NCBI GenBank assembly: GCA_947579665.1 | Contig: OX388350.1 | Coordinates: 39,031,393 to 39,095,392 of the forward strand | Origin: Sympetrum striolatum | Taxonomy: Eukaryota; Arthropoda; Insecta; Odonata; Libellulidae | Direction: 5' to 3' | DNA: 64,000 nucleotides | Shown: piece after piece, positions 24,353-36,215 of the stretch | How positions within the stretch are numbered: position 1 is the stretch's first letter | Layout of the letters: the number at the start of each line of letters is the position of its first letter | Position numbers and translations under genes: made by a program | The notes under the pieces: generated by a model | Told to the model about the DNA's origin: nothing | The model's input: only the letters and a program-made list of their open reading frames with translations | The model's database searches: none

Positions 24353-27300
24353 ATGAAGATGATAGGAGAGGAAAATAACTCTTCCATATCAGAAAATGGT
24401 GATTGTGAACCAGAAAATGTGTGTCGTGATTTTCTTCGCAATGTTTGCCGCCGAGGTAAGCGTTGCAAATACGTTCATCCGGAAGAAAGGGACGCTAGTG
24501 TCATCGGCGTAAGACAAGAAGGAACTAATTCAATCATTGTCGGCCAGCCAGTACCAGTACAGAAATTTGAGTATACCTTTTGCCATGATTTTCAGAATAA
24601 GCAGTGCACTAGGACTGCGTGCAAATTTGTGCATTGCACCCGAGAAGAGGAGGAATATTATAAGGTAATTCTAGCAGCAAACTTTGATGTTAACAAAATC
24701 GTAGTATGCGCTTTTTGAATCTTTAAATTATGTCTTTGGTACATTTCTGACATAATATCCCTTCAACACCCTGTAGTTGAATTAACGAATTATCAAAAGA
24801 CCCGAGTGCATCGCACAAATGTTTGTGTATGAAGAATTTTTGCGTCATTGTTTTTCCTTTTAAAATAGGATATCATGTGACTCCCAAAACATGGTTAATC
24901 GATAGCTATTAGCATTTGCGCATCTACTAATCTTTGAGATTTATTTCGTGTGTGGTCATTTTATGGCTATCTGTGAAGCTTAAGAGTTCTAAGCAGTTTT
25001 AGTAATATAAAATATCATAACTTTAATGCTTGTCATTGAAAAGTGTAATTGTATCTGCATTGTTTTGATGCTTATTTACGTAACGAAAATTATTTCTCTC
25101 GCTTCTCAACATCGTTTATAATTTTAGAAAAGTGGCTAATCGTTTCCAATTTCCCGTCCAAGCTCTATGAAAGGTATTTGGTAGATGATTCTGCTCGCGG
25201 CTACTTAGGTTGGTTCCTTTCTATTCGATATCGCAGACGACTGGTGAAATGCCTCCTCATCTCATAACCGAAGTGGAAGTCCCCATCTGCAAGGACTACA
25301 TCAAAGGGGAGTGCCGAAGAGGCCCTACCAGATGTCGTTTCCGCCACCTCCTTCCTGCAACACCTGCTCCTGACGCTACTGTTACTGTTCCGGTTTGCGA
25401 CGGAGTGGGGAGCATAGTCGCGGAAACGATGAATCGGGTTCGAGTGGACGCACCTGGTGGCCCCGCCGCAAAGAGACGCCGACGCCACTGTCCGCCGGTT
25501 CCCGCGCCGCCTCCCCCCCCTCCGCCGCCGCAGATCTTGTTTTACCCAGAAGCGGGTGCAGAAGTACGGAGAGTTGAGACAAGGATGCTGGAAGATGAGA
25601 ATGCTGCGCTGAGAAGAAAAGTCGATGAACTACGGAAACAAGTTAATGCTTTTTCATTAATCACCTCCGCTCTTCTAATAAATTGTGCCTATTCCTCGCT
25701 GGTTCTGCCATCCAATTGTTTTCTAGAATCCTAATTGGAAATCGAATGTTATGTTATTTTCCCTAATCCCTGCAAACTTGAATGATGAATATCCTATTTT
25801 ACTCCTATGTTGACATTGATACTTAAAGATGCTCATGAAATGAAGCGGTAATATTTAGCCCAAATAGGGATTTTTAATGTTAAAATGAGCATCATCGTTT
25901 GGGAAAGGTTTGATTTTCCTATCAAAATATAACTTTAATATAAAAAGTTCTCAGTTAAGTTAGACTGAAATAATAATTTTATAAAACTAGACCATTTACG
26001 TATAAAAGCTTCACTAAAGTCATGACATACATACCTGTCATATTCAAAGTGACAATTGACGCAGGCCACCTCAAATTTTCCAGTTATTTTCAATCCAAGC
26101 TTCTCATTGCCAGGTTACAGCTAGTTTTTTGATGATGCCTCTGTTCCATGCCCTTTGGTATGCATGGTTGAGGTGGCTCTAGAAACTAGCTTGGGAAGTA
26201 ATTTAAGGCAACTTCCTTACTTTTTGCAAGTCCTGCTTAAATTGCTTGCATAGCTGATAGTAATCATGAGTATAAACAGAATCAACCTAGGGGAAGAGGG
26301 AGCCATTTGGCTTCATCTCCCCCAGGTAAAATAAAACCCAAGTCAAGAATCCTGATGGATATGAGTGTAATTTACAGTATTTTTGTATTGACACATGATT
26401 TCTGGGAACTCAGCATTGGTGATTTTAGGTTACAATGTTTCTCTAACAATACCGTTTCTTCATGTCAGAAGAAGCCAACAGTATTGTTGGTGAAACGTCT
26501 TCACCCAAAATAACTAACATTGCATTCTCAAAAATCTTTACCATCAATTCATGCAGCAAAAGCCTTCTTTCCAAATATTTCAGTAAGTTTATATAAAATT
26601 TCTGAATTTAAATTATCAATATAGTTAACCCTTCTTTTAGCAAGATGTAATAAGCACCCTTTCTCGTTCATTGTCTTATGCTATCCTTCATTCTCAGGTC
26701 AATGGGTTGTCTGCAACAAATGAATTCCTTTTAGAGCAAAATGCGCAGTTGCGACTCAGCAAACAAGCTGCGGCAGGAACTGTCACAGCTGTAACTGTCC
26801 CTGCAGTAGCAATAACCAGCGCAGCTGCAGCACCTGCTACAGTTCAGGTGCATCAGCCTTTAGGAGGTGCTCCGACAACCAACGGAGCTGGACCTACAGC
26901 CCAACCTACTGCTTTAGCTTTACGAGCAGTTGCCACTGTACCAGTTTCAATTGCTGCAGTTACTCCAACATTAGCTCCTGTATCCATGGCACAGGTAAAA
27001 GCTGGCTTATCTTCTTCCTATCCTCCAACTGCTTTTGCTCTGAGGTTTTAAACACATATTGTCCTCATTTGTTTTTTTGCCACCAAGTCTCCCATTATCA
27101 TATATCTATCCTCCATTCACTATGTCTGTCTCTACTGTTAAATTCTACTCTTTCTTCTCTTATTTTGAGATGACTTTCATCTTCAATGACACCTCAAGTA
27201 CTCTTTCTTGTTCCATCCTTTTTTGTATGGTACTACCACAGGTCCGCTATTTTCTTTACTTGAACTGTACTATCTTTTTCAAGAAAAAAAAATGTCTTGA

Positions 27301-29731
27301 GAATTTAAGGAATTTTTATCATAATTTTAAAGCTAATATTTATAAATCTATAATTGCATGAGCTTACAAATTACATTGCATGTTAATTTTCCATAAACTA
27401 CATTAACTATTTACAATGGATTTTAATAAATCATTAGCAGAATTGTGAGTCCAGATTTTATTGTAGATAACAATAACGCTACATCTGAAATTTTTACATC
27501 ATGAAATTGAGAAAATTCACATCATTTCATAGGTAAATAGATGGAAGACAAATATAGATATAAAACTTCAAGACTCTTAGCAAAAATGCTAATCTTTCTG
27601 AATTTTTCTAAAGCAACTTTTCATATACTGATAATGGTTAGGCCTTTTAATGGAAGACAAGTATCAAATCATAAAAATAGAAATAAAAAGTTTTTGGCTA
27701 GGCAGTGGAATCATATTTTTGTATAATTCATGATTTGTTAAAGATGAATATATCTAACTTAAGATGAGTTGCATTTATCAAAAAATTAGGTTAAAATCTA
27801 TTTCAGCTCCATTGTCTTATTTTAGAAAAAATAAAAACTACAGTTTCCAATGTATAATGCCCATACATACTGCAGTGATTTAAAAATATCAATTCAGTCA
27901 ATACACAGATAGTATCTCATTTTCCTTAATTTTTGAAAAACTCAACATGTCATTTAAATTAGAAAGTCCTTACATGTACCTACAAGGTATAAGTATATAC
28001 TGACATATTTCAGCAGTATAAAACACATGTTTGATGCATTTACCAACTTTTCATAACTTACTTCATATCTGTAGTAAATTGATGATTCAATGTAACAGTG
28101 TTTAGATTTTAAAGAATAAGCTGATTGTAGTTGGCATAATTACGACCATCAAATTGACAAATATTTAAACATAACAAGAATGTCACATTTCAACATCTTA
28201 AAAGATAAGTGGATGGAATTCTATTTATTATAGCTTAATATTTCACCCTTAACACGAAAAAATCTATCTACAATTTGTGCAAGTAACTTCATATTGAAAA
28301 TCTTATGCAAATAATCTTAAAGAAGTATGAGCTCTGTCTTAGAAAATATTAATATTAGATATTGAATAGAGAAATTTTCTGAAATTAAAAAATATGTACT
28401 TGATTTTTCTTTAACTGAATATCAGTAATTGTGTAACAGCTCCTATTCATGTACATAAAAATAATTTAGATACATATTCTTAAATTTTTAAAGCATTAAG
28501 ATGACACAGTAGCTCCTTAGCAATGATACTGAATATGCCAGTGATATTTCTTATGTAATACATTGGAAGCAACATATTTCATATAATCATACCTTATTGT
28601 TTGGAGAAGTAATATAATCCTCAAATTTTTCCATGGATTAAATTGGTTTTAAGCCGTATAGAATGTTGAACAAACATAAGAAATTGTTATTTTCTGCAGT
28701 TACTGAATATCCTTCCCATGCAAATCATCTAAGTTGAAGTATTGTTAAGAATGGACTATAAAATTATTATTTAAGTTAATAATAAAAATTATTAAACCAG
28801 GATGCACAATATCTGAAAAGTTAAAGGAAACTGTAATGACCACTTTTTTATGCTACCCCTGAGATTCTAAACCTTTTGTCCTCAAGTTGATAGAATTCAT
28901 GACATAGATTTGTGTGCCTTCAACTGCGAGAGATATTTAATAATTTTAAATTCCAGGTTCAATCATCTTATTGAGAGAAAAATTATAAAAATTCCTCGTA
29001 GGACCCCTGGATAGTCATGTGAACAGCGCATTTGTTTTTGGTGAAAGTGGTCCCGGGATAGATTCCCAATCGAAGCCAATATGCAAAATGAACTAAGCTG
29101 TTGAAGCAATTTTTAACAATACTACTACTAATTCTTTGTATATAAGTTTTATTATTTGTTAAGCGGTATTTATGACAGAATCGTCACTTTCTTTAAACCA
29201 AAAGAATTCAATAAAATGCTGTTTTAAGCTTGAGTGTTATAGGTGTACCTCCCCAATTTTAAGCCATTATGACGTAATAATAGTAATGTACTTAGTGGTC
29301 ATCTCAGTTTTCTTTTCTTTCGTTTTGCATTAAGCTTGTTAGGGGGTTATTCCTTAAATACAATTTGGAATGTATTAGCACAACTATCACTTCACAAGAT
29401 TATCTTAATCACAATTTTTCTCCTGCAGGTGTCCATGGCTTCTGTGAGCATAGCCCAAGCGCTTCCAGTGGTGACAATGGCCGCTGGTCCACCAGCACAA
29501 GGCAGACCACCGCCGCCCCCAGGTGCAGGTCCTGGAGCAGGAGGGCCTCCTCCACCACCTCCAACTGCAGGCCCTGCACCACGAGTGGTAGCACCACAGC
29601 CAGGCCCTGGTCAGCAGCAACCCCAGCAGGCCTGTCCACTTTCAATCAGTGCCTCAACCCCCCTGGTGTCATACTCCATCGTGACCCAGGGCATGAGGCC
29701 AACTCTGCAGAGTGCTTTACCCCCTCGATGA
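24353..29731 (+). CDS. ZC3H10: Zinc finger CCCH domain-containing protein 10 homologue, 4 exons
   Basis: Exons 24353-24664, 25237-25641, 26698-26994 and 29429-29731 join in phase 0 to give 438 residues. Three CCCH fingers: C24-x7-C32-x5-C38-x3-H42, C77-x7-C85-x4-C90-x3-H94 and C122-x7-C130-x6-C137-x3-H141. A basic patch (KRRRRH) near residue 190 may be an NLS. A leucine-heptad coiled coil (LEDENAALRRKVDELRKQ, then SATNEFLLEQNAQLRL) spans the exon 2-3 joint. The tail is Ala/Pro-rich and ends in the conserved LVSYSIVTQGMR segment. Finger order, the KTTGEMPPHL linker, the coiled coil and the tail all match ZC3H10, an RNA-binding protein linked to microRNA processing and mitochondrial regulation in mammals. 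I chose the ATG at 24353; the ATG at 24359 is also possible, and the frame is open upstream to 24194. The exon 2 donor (CAA|gttaat) is weak but gives the correct junction. Confidence 0.93.
29001..29070 (+). repeat. tRNA-like / SINE head
   Basis: GGATAGTCATGTGAACAGCGC resembles a decayed box A region; GGTCCCGGGATAGATTCCC resembles a T-arm. No functional cloverleaf. In ZC3H10 intron 3. Confidence 0.4.
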
Positions 29732-30296
29732 ACTCCAACGTTGATGTTTCAGCTTCATGAAATGTGTATCCAAGCAGATATGTTTACATGAATCGGTGCA
29801 GATTTGATTGGTATTCTGGGTAGGTAGCCAGACTTCATTTGCAGCCATACAATTGTGATTGTATTCAAGATGAATGTGCATCCCAAGAGTTGTCGAAGAG
29901 ATCTGCATAAAGGACTCCAGAGTATTTGGGCATTTAGAGAATGAATCGTCAATGCCATCGATGTTTGGAATCTCAGGGTTTTATTCCCTTTTGCTGGAGG
30001 GTAAACAGATTTTCAAGTTGTCAGATGATGCCAAATTAATCCATGGAAACTCTCTATTACCCACAAGAAAATGTCTTTTGAATGGTATAGAAAAGTAGGT
30101 CAAAAGTATATCGCATGTGATACAAGGTTAATCAAGCTTGAGTGATATATTTTTATTTATATTTTTCACAACCTCTGAATTGGTCAAATTTAAATTTAGT
30201 TTTGCATACTATGTATATGAATAGGGTTGCTTTTTAATACCCTAAAGAAGAAGGCTTCACAAGTTGTAAATAGGAATGAATCGTGTGCTGATTTCA
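29732..30296. other. Convergent 3' ends of ZC3H10 and DCAKD
   Basis: Stop codons of the two genes face each other across 565 bp, so this interval holds both 3' UTRs. On the minus strand an AATAAA (plus-strand tttatt at 30152-30157) lies about 140 nt past the DCAKD stop and is a reasonable polyadenylation signal. I see no canonical AATAAA for ZC3H10 here, so its UTR may use a variant signal or overlap the DCAKD 3' end. Confidence 0.5.
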
Positions 30297-32515
30297 TCAT
30301 GACCAGAGGAGTGCTTTGATGATGAAGCATACGGAGGCAATTAGACCAACGAATAGCAAGCGAAGCCTCCAGTGTGCTCGGGACTGTCTAAACATGGAAA
30401 CAATCCCTTCGACTTGCTTTCTAGTATCTTCCATTGTTCCAGAGTTGAATACAACAAAGTTAGCTCTTTCACACTTCTGCTCCAAGGGCATCTGCGCATT
30501 GATCCTGCTTATTGCAGCAGACTCAGACATTCCCTCGCCTCTGGCCATCAAACGGGACAATTGTTCATCCTTCTCACTGTAAAAATACATTTTGCCTCGT
30601 GAGCAGAATCAAGATGGAAAGGTTTCTCTATTTTTATTCAAGACTGCTCGTACGGAATGTAATACTTGCATAGATATATATATAAGAATATGCAAAGATG
30701 TGAATGTTGTTTTTGTACAGTAATTGCTATGAAAACAAAGTAAAGAAAAATTTTGCTAGATATTTTGGATGTTTGTTTACTTAGATGGTAACCTAAACCT
30801 TGCTATTGATTTCAGCATTTCAAAATCAATAGAAATTTTAGAGAGGTTAAATGCAAACATTAGCCAAAGCTGATTACAAGCATAATATTACCTACATCAA
30901 ATTGCCAAGAATTATTATGCAGGGTTGTGTGACAATCATGAAAACAATAGAGATATATAAAAGAAAGGCTGTTAAATTATCTATTATAAAATAGATTGTC
31001 ATTGACCAATATGTCATGTCATAGCAACATTGTCATATATTATATATTACTGTGTTGCAGTAATTGCATCCTTCACATTAATCACCCAAGCAAATTGAAC
31101 CAGTACAAAAGATAAATCGTTAAAATTTTCACAAGTTTCTGCAAGATTAAACTTATAAATTTAGTTTGAAACAGCATCATGCATAACTCAAGAGAATGAT
31201 TAAGTTACCAAAGAATATAACTATACTAAAGGTACCTTTGCCAATGGTTACACTTTTCCAATTGGAAGAGTATATAAAAATAACAATAAGTGAGCCATGG
31301 AAGTCCTAGTATATTATTACTTAACTCTTTGATTGCTGACAAGCAAATCAGATTTTCATGCGGATGTATATATTTTTCAGTCGTTAAATTCTTTGTAAGA
31401 GATATTTTGAAACGATATAAGTATAATAAAACTTACTTTTAATTATGATTTAAATAAAATTTCTGAGATACATTTTATGAAGGAAACTTCATTAATTAAG
31501 CAAGGGATTTTTCCATTACAAACAGTAACTAAATGGTTTTCTCTCCTAACATCGTCTTAGAAAGCAACTAGAATTTTGTCACCCGAGAATGTGATGAAAG
31601 TACAGTGGTCTTAAAAATAATGTAAATATGTCCTAGGGTGGGTAACAAGTAGCTTCAAAGTAACTAAATGTACCAAAATCACAATGAAACCCTAGATAAT
31701 CATCTGCTATATTTTCAATTTAGATTATTTGACTGATGGAAAATGATAAAGCACAACAATTCTAGAGATCATCTACTTGTGACATCAATGATGTTTAATA
31801 GAACAATAACATCAAAGTTGCTTGTTTTACTCGACATGAGAAGAGATTAAAAGATTCCTCATGATGTTTACAGTGTGTAGTACGTAGTGTATGTTATATT
31901 GTTCACTTGAGGTATTCATTTCATTAAAACTATTTCCGCTATGCGTAACAAACAATTTGATTAACTTACCAATGAACCACGATTGTCTTGTGCAAATAAG
32001 TTAGCATTTTTCCGGTCTCATAAAGTAAGGGCAAATCCATAATGATAAACTTCTCCCCTGAAAATAAAATGATTCTTAACATTTTTCTGGTGTGACACTA
32101 ACTCTAAACTTTTACCTGATTAAAAAAGTACCTCGAAAGAAACATTTCGTAGCAGCCAATATCATTTCCTTGTAAATTTCTGGATGAGTTATTTGGTTGA
32201 GTTTAAACCTCTTGTCTCTATCATTGAAAATTAAATTTCCTAGAGCTTCCCTATCTAGTTCACCATTCTGTTGAAACACTTCATCGCCAAACTCTTTCCT
32301 GATATTATGCCAAGCTTTTCTTCCTGGTTCAACCACTGTAAAGTTTCACACATTTTTATATACCGTATACATCAATAATTGCAATTTTCCATCTTTATAT
32401 TACCTTTCCTAGCGATTGTGTCTGCATCGATTACAGTTACTCCAAGAGATTTAATAATCTCGCTTACAGTACTTTTCCCTGTGGCTATCCCACCAGTTAA
32501 ACCAACAATGAACAT
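30297..32515 (-). CDS. DCAKD: Dephospho-CoA kinase domain-containing protein (DCAKD type), 4 exons, complete
   Basis: Exons 32404-32515, 32132-32335, 31970-32057 and 30297-30576 join in frame (phases 1, 1, 2) to 227 residues, close to the 231 of human DCAKD. The N-terminus [16 protein letters not shown] carries the P-loop (GGIATGKST, about residues 8-16), followed by [19 protein letters not shown], the CoA-kinase segment [10 protein letters not shown] and [14 protein letters not shown]. The C-terminal exon has [11 protein letters not shown], the [10 protein letters not shown] segment and a hydrophobic tail ([18 protein letters not shown]) that looks membrane-embedded, as in DCAKD and unlike bacterial CoaE. 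Dephospho-CoA kinase phosphorylates dephospho-CoA with ATP in the last step of CoA synthesis; animal DCAKD is usually placed at mitochondria. The bifunctional COASY has an extra PPAT domain that is absent here. Confidence 0.94.
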
Positions 32516-33373
32516 GTTCGCTTATTTGTAAAAATTGTCAGATAAAATTAAAGAATAAAAAAGAAGATGCTACGAATGCAACAAAAATTGTAGCCTCCAG
32601 GTAATCCAAGGAGAACTACTTTGTTTTAAATTCAATGTTGGCTTGAAAAACCGCCAATGCTACTTATCTGCTGGATAGGAGGCCCTTTCATTCATGAATA
32701 TAAATTATTCTCTCTTCATTCGGTAACCACAGTGCGTAGCAGACGATGATAACTTAGCCTACTTTCTCGAAAGCACGAGATAACTGAGGCGCCTTCTGCG
32801 AAGTCCTAATTGAGGTAACAAATGACACTCCACAAGCTCCTTTCAAAAGAGTCGCCAAATAGGTAGAAGAAATTAATGTAAATATATATTTCAGCAACCG
32901 ACAATGTCAAGCCAATAACTAACGATTCTTATCTGCAAACAACTGTATGAAATTAATATTACATATTTATCATGCTGGTGCCGATTAAACTGGTGAATTT
33001 ATATCTTGCATCGAGTACTTTGGGTGAGTGCCTTTCCCGCTTTCCTTTGAAATAGTGATCTATCAAATATCTCGGGATAAAGTGCTGTAATTGCTATTTT
33101 TACCATAATGATGGAGTAGTGTATTGTAATTTATATTTGTATTATTTGCTTAAGATTAAGTATTAAGTATTTACTTGAATCAAAATCAAACTAATTTTAA
33201 AATTTTATAGCCTTTAGAAATAACGCCCTTTGAAATTTATCTAGAATCGTGAAAATACTTCCATTGTGAGACGAAGAGGAAGTTTGGATATGATGTGATA
33301 ATTTCTGAACATTATTATAAGGTAATTCATCAACTGATTAAAGAGCGTTATTGATAGGAAATTGTAAATCCCA

Positions 33374-33409
33374 AATGCATGATAGAAACATATGTTTCTA
33401 TCATGCATT
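33374..33409. repeat. 36-bp perfect palindrome
   Basis: Half site AATGCATGATAGAAACAT followed directly by its inverse. About 120-150 bp from the tip of the box-B half-copy at 33.53 kb. Confidence 0.92.
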
Positions 33410-33532
33410 ATATACATTGAATCATTCGATGTATCTTATTTAAGTAGCTAACAATTCTCGAATTCAACAATTTTAGAAGAAATTTAGGAAAGAAATGTAT
33501 CCGATTCCTTTGAAAGCCGTCTTTTATAATAT

Positions 33533-34228
33533 ACGATTAAAATGTTGCTTGCATACTGCAAGCATATTGATAACACTAATTTCAAGTCGGCATCATATCA
33601 AGAGGGTCCTCAAAAGGAAAATAAAGTATTGAAAATATTCTTAAAATTCGCAGCAATTTATCCGTCCGGCATCGAACCCGGGTCTTCCTGGACATACATA
33701 CTACGCAGCACAACAGCAGATCATCATTTCTAACTATGTGTAAAAATTCAAGTAGAAATATTGGTTGCAACTGCCTCAAACGACGTCCTACTTTTCCCTT
33801 ATATTCCTTATGTGAGAAATTTTAATGTGCACTGGCATCGAACCCAGGAATAGCATGATGTTATGTAATTTTTTTTCTTAAACGGATTCTTATTATATAT
33901 CTTCTAGCAGAGCGAGAACTTCCTATCATTTTGATAAGTGCATCAAAAAAAATAATGAAAAACTATCCCCATGTATTTTAAATGCGAGATATGTGCATCG
34001 TCCTAGCATCGAACCCAGGACGTTCTCATTAGAAGTCATTACTGTTTTAGAAAATCCTCACCATGTATCTTTATGGAGAAAATCGTGACTTTGGGGCCTT
34101 CTGGAATCAAACCCATGACACTGAGGTTCAAAGTCGGCTTTTTTCTGGAGGTTACACGTTATGGTCGTAAAAATTTCGAGTCAGTGGCACTTGTGGAATA
34201 TGGTTAGAATTTTGATCCCCTATGAATG
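33533..34228 (-). repeat. Half-copy of the box-B module array with internal deletion (left-arm orientation)
   Basis: Starts with the element tip (ATACGATTAAAATGTTG and the GCTTGCATACTGCAAGC palindrome) and runs to an inner end (GATCCCCTAT near 34228) shared with the 16.42 kb copy. Box motifs on the minus strand at 33668, 33834, 34005 and 34103; the 98 bp last gap and the missing modules show internal deletion. It gives both ends of a monomer, which suggests that the 15.3-17.5 kb element is two monomers head to head. Confidence 0.75.
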
Positions 34229-34589
34229 AATGTGTATATAACGTAAGTAATATCAGTTTTGATAATACAATATACTGTATCTAATCTTGGGAATGGAATT
34301 TTCAGTTTTAGAGAGAGCATTGATTTCCCCCATGAAATTTTAATCACAAGTCAAACTGCGAGCACTCAAAATCCGTCATAATTTACATTTTATTGATTAC
34401 CTTTGCTGCTCTATATATTGTGGTAGGTGGAAGAAGAGCCTTTATAGTTTTAATTTTGCCGAAATAAAGACGTAATTTACTTTTCATCAGTAATCTTCCG
34501 CTATTCAATTATACTCTGTAATGTAATAAATATCTCATTGACAATTGATTTGCATTCTTTCGTGTTCGAGTTTAATTTCATAATTGCTT

Positions 34590-34772
34590 GTGGTTATTAC
34601 GTCTTGAGTTAATTAATGGTAACTTATCCTCGATCCATGAAGGATTAAAATTCTCCTAGAAAGAGTGCTGCTGGATTGGAAGTGGTTATTACGTCTTGAG
34701 TTAATTAATCGTAACTTTTCTTCGATCCATGAAGAATTAAAATTCTCTTAAAAAGAGTGCTACTGCCTCAAA
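34590..34772 (+). repeat. Tandem duplication, two copies of a 92-bp unit
   Basis: Unit begins GTGGTTATTACGTCTTGAGT and ends AAAGAGTGCTGCTGGATTGG; the second copy starts at 34682 with a few substitutions. No coding potential seen. Confidence 0.88.
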
Positions 34773-35248
34773 AATGTTACCCCTTTTATATTATTTTCCC
34801 CGTTTTGGTGAGATCCATCTTTAGCTCACACTTTAACCATACCTCATAATTAAGTTGTAATGCTACCGGCAATAATTCTGAAACGTCAGTACCATTTTAT
34901 CAACCTTTCACTATCATAAATGATTTATACACTTGTGATGGTAATATAATTTGACTGTAAATAGAAATATGCACGCCTGATTCCATTATCCAATGGAACG
35001 ATGATCTTTTCATTTTTCATAGGCTTTCTTTCCCAGTCAAGAAAACAGGAACAAAACGTTGGTAAAATACGATCACATCAGGTTTACTCGTTTGTTTTCA
35101 TCGGAGAGGACACGATGGTATAATTCTTCGGCAGCTATCGAAGCTCGCACCGAACGCAGAAATTTCATTTCCATCAGTGCGCAAAAGCTCGCGATTTGAT
35201 GAGAGGTTATTCAACCTGAGATGATCGCTGCACCGTGCGGATCAATGT

Positions 35249-35273
35249 TTTCAGTCGCATATGCCGACTGAAA
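35249..35273. repeat. Inverted repeat around a CATATG motif
   Basis: TTTCAGTCG and CGACTGAAA around CATATGC. Lies in a short CpG-richer patch (see 35100-35420). Confidence 0.6.
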
Positions 35274-36189
35274 TATCCAGACTCTCATAAAATTTGTCCC
35301 CCTCCAAAAGTAATAAAACACGGGACGTCGGCGGTAAAGTAACGATTTTTGTGGGCTCCATTTAAAGTGGCTGACAAAAAAACTGCGCGGGATGCCGTGG
35401 AGATAAAATAATCCACATTCAATACTATCTTTCAGTGAAGCTTTTGGGGCACGTTTTTAAATTCATCAATCTGATTACATCGATATTTGTCTGATTTCTT
35501 CGATGGATTATTGATTCTTGACGAATTTAAGAACAGTCCATTGTTTTTTCTGCTGTTTGACAAGATGGCTACTGTTAAATATACAACTTTTTCCATCTCC
35601 ATGATCATTTAAACACTATTTAAACATAAACAGCGCATGTATGTTTGTGTTCGTCGATTGTTGCATTATAAATACGTTATATCTCCTATTCTAAATTGCC
35701 ATTTACTGACTTTTTGTGAGGTTATGGAAATAAACATTTGAATGACCCGCTACTGTTATCAGAACTATCGGCACTTCATCCGGTATTAACCACCATGGAC
35801 ATCCACGGTGTAAAAGCATCGTAGATCCATCGGCGAATAAAAATATGGTTTGATGGATCCATCGATGAATTTAAAAACAGATTGATAGATGTGTGATTCC
35901 ATCAATAAATTTCAAAACGTGTCCTTATCTTCGGGGTTAAAATATCAGGTTCCAACCTTGATTTGGAATTGTTCGAGGCCATCTTTCATAAGCATGTTCA
36001 ACGTTACCTCATAAATTACTAAACCATCCAAAGGTAGATATAGTACGATATTTCTCTCTTAAAATTTAGCGACATTAATGCACGTCTGTTAATTATCCTA
36101 ACAAGCCTCCATGTGAGGTAGCGATTTGAAATTAAGCGTTCAAATAGAAAGTGCCTTCAATAGGACGATATGATTCAGATTTCGGATTG

Positions 36190-36215
36190 TAGTGTTAGGT
36201 TCGATTCCAGATAAC
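36190..36215 (+). repeat. Isolated box-B-like motif, possible decayed module
   Basis: GGTTCGATTCC at 36198-36208 followed by CCAG-type sequence, with a GATTTGAAATTAAGCG stretch upstream that resembles the inter-box block of the array family. Too diverged to be certain. Confidence 0.35.

Noticed and set aside
29365..29760. 131-codon frame overlapping ZC3H10 exon 4
   Set aside because: Shadow frame of the proline-rich coding exon; the phase-correct frame joins exon 3.
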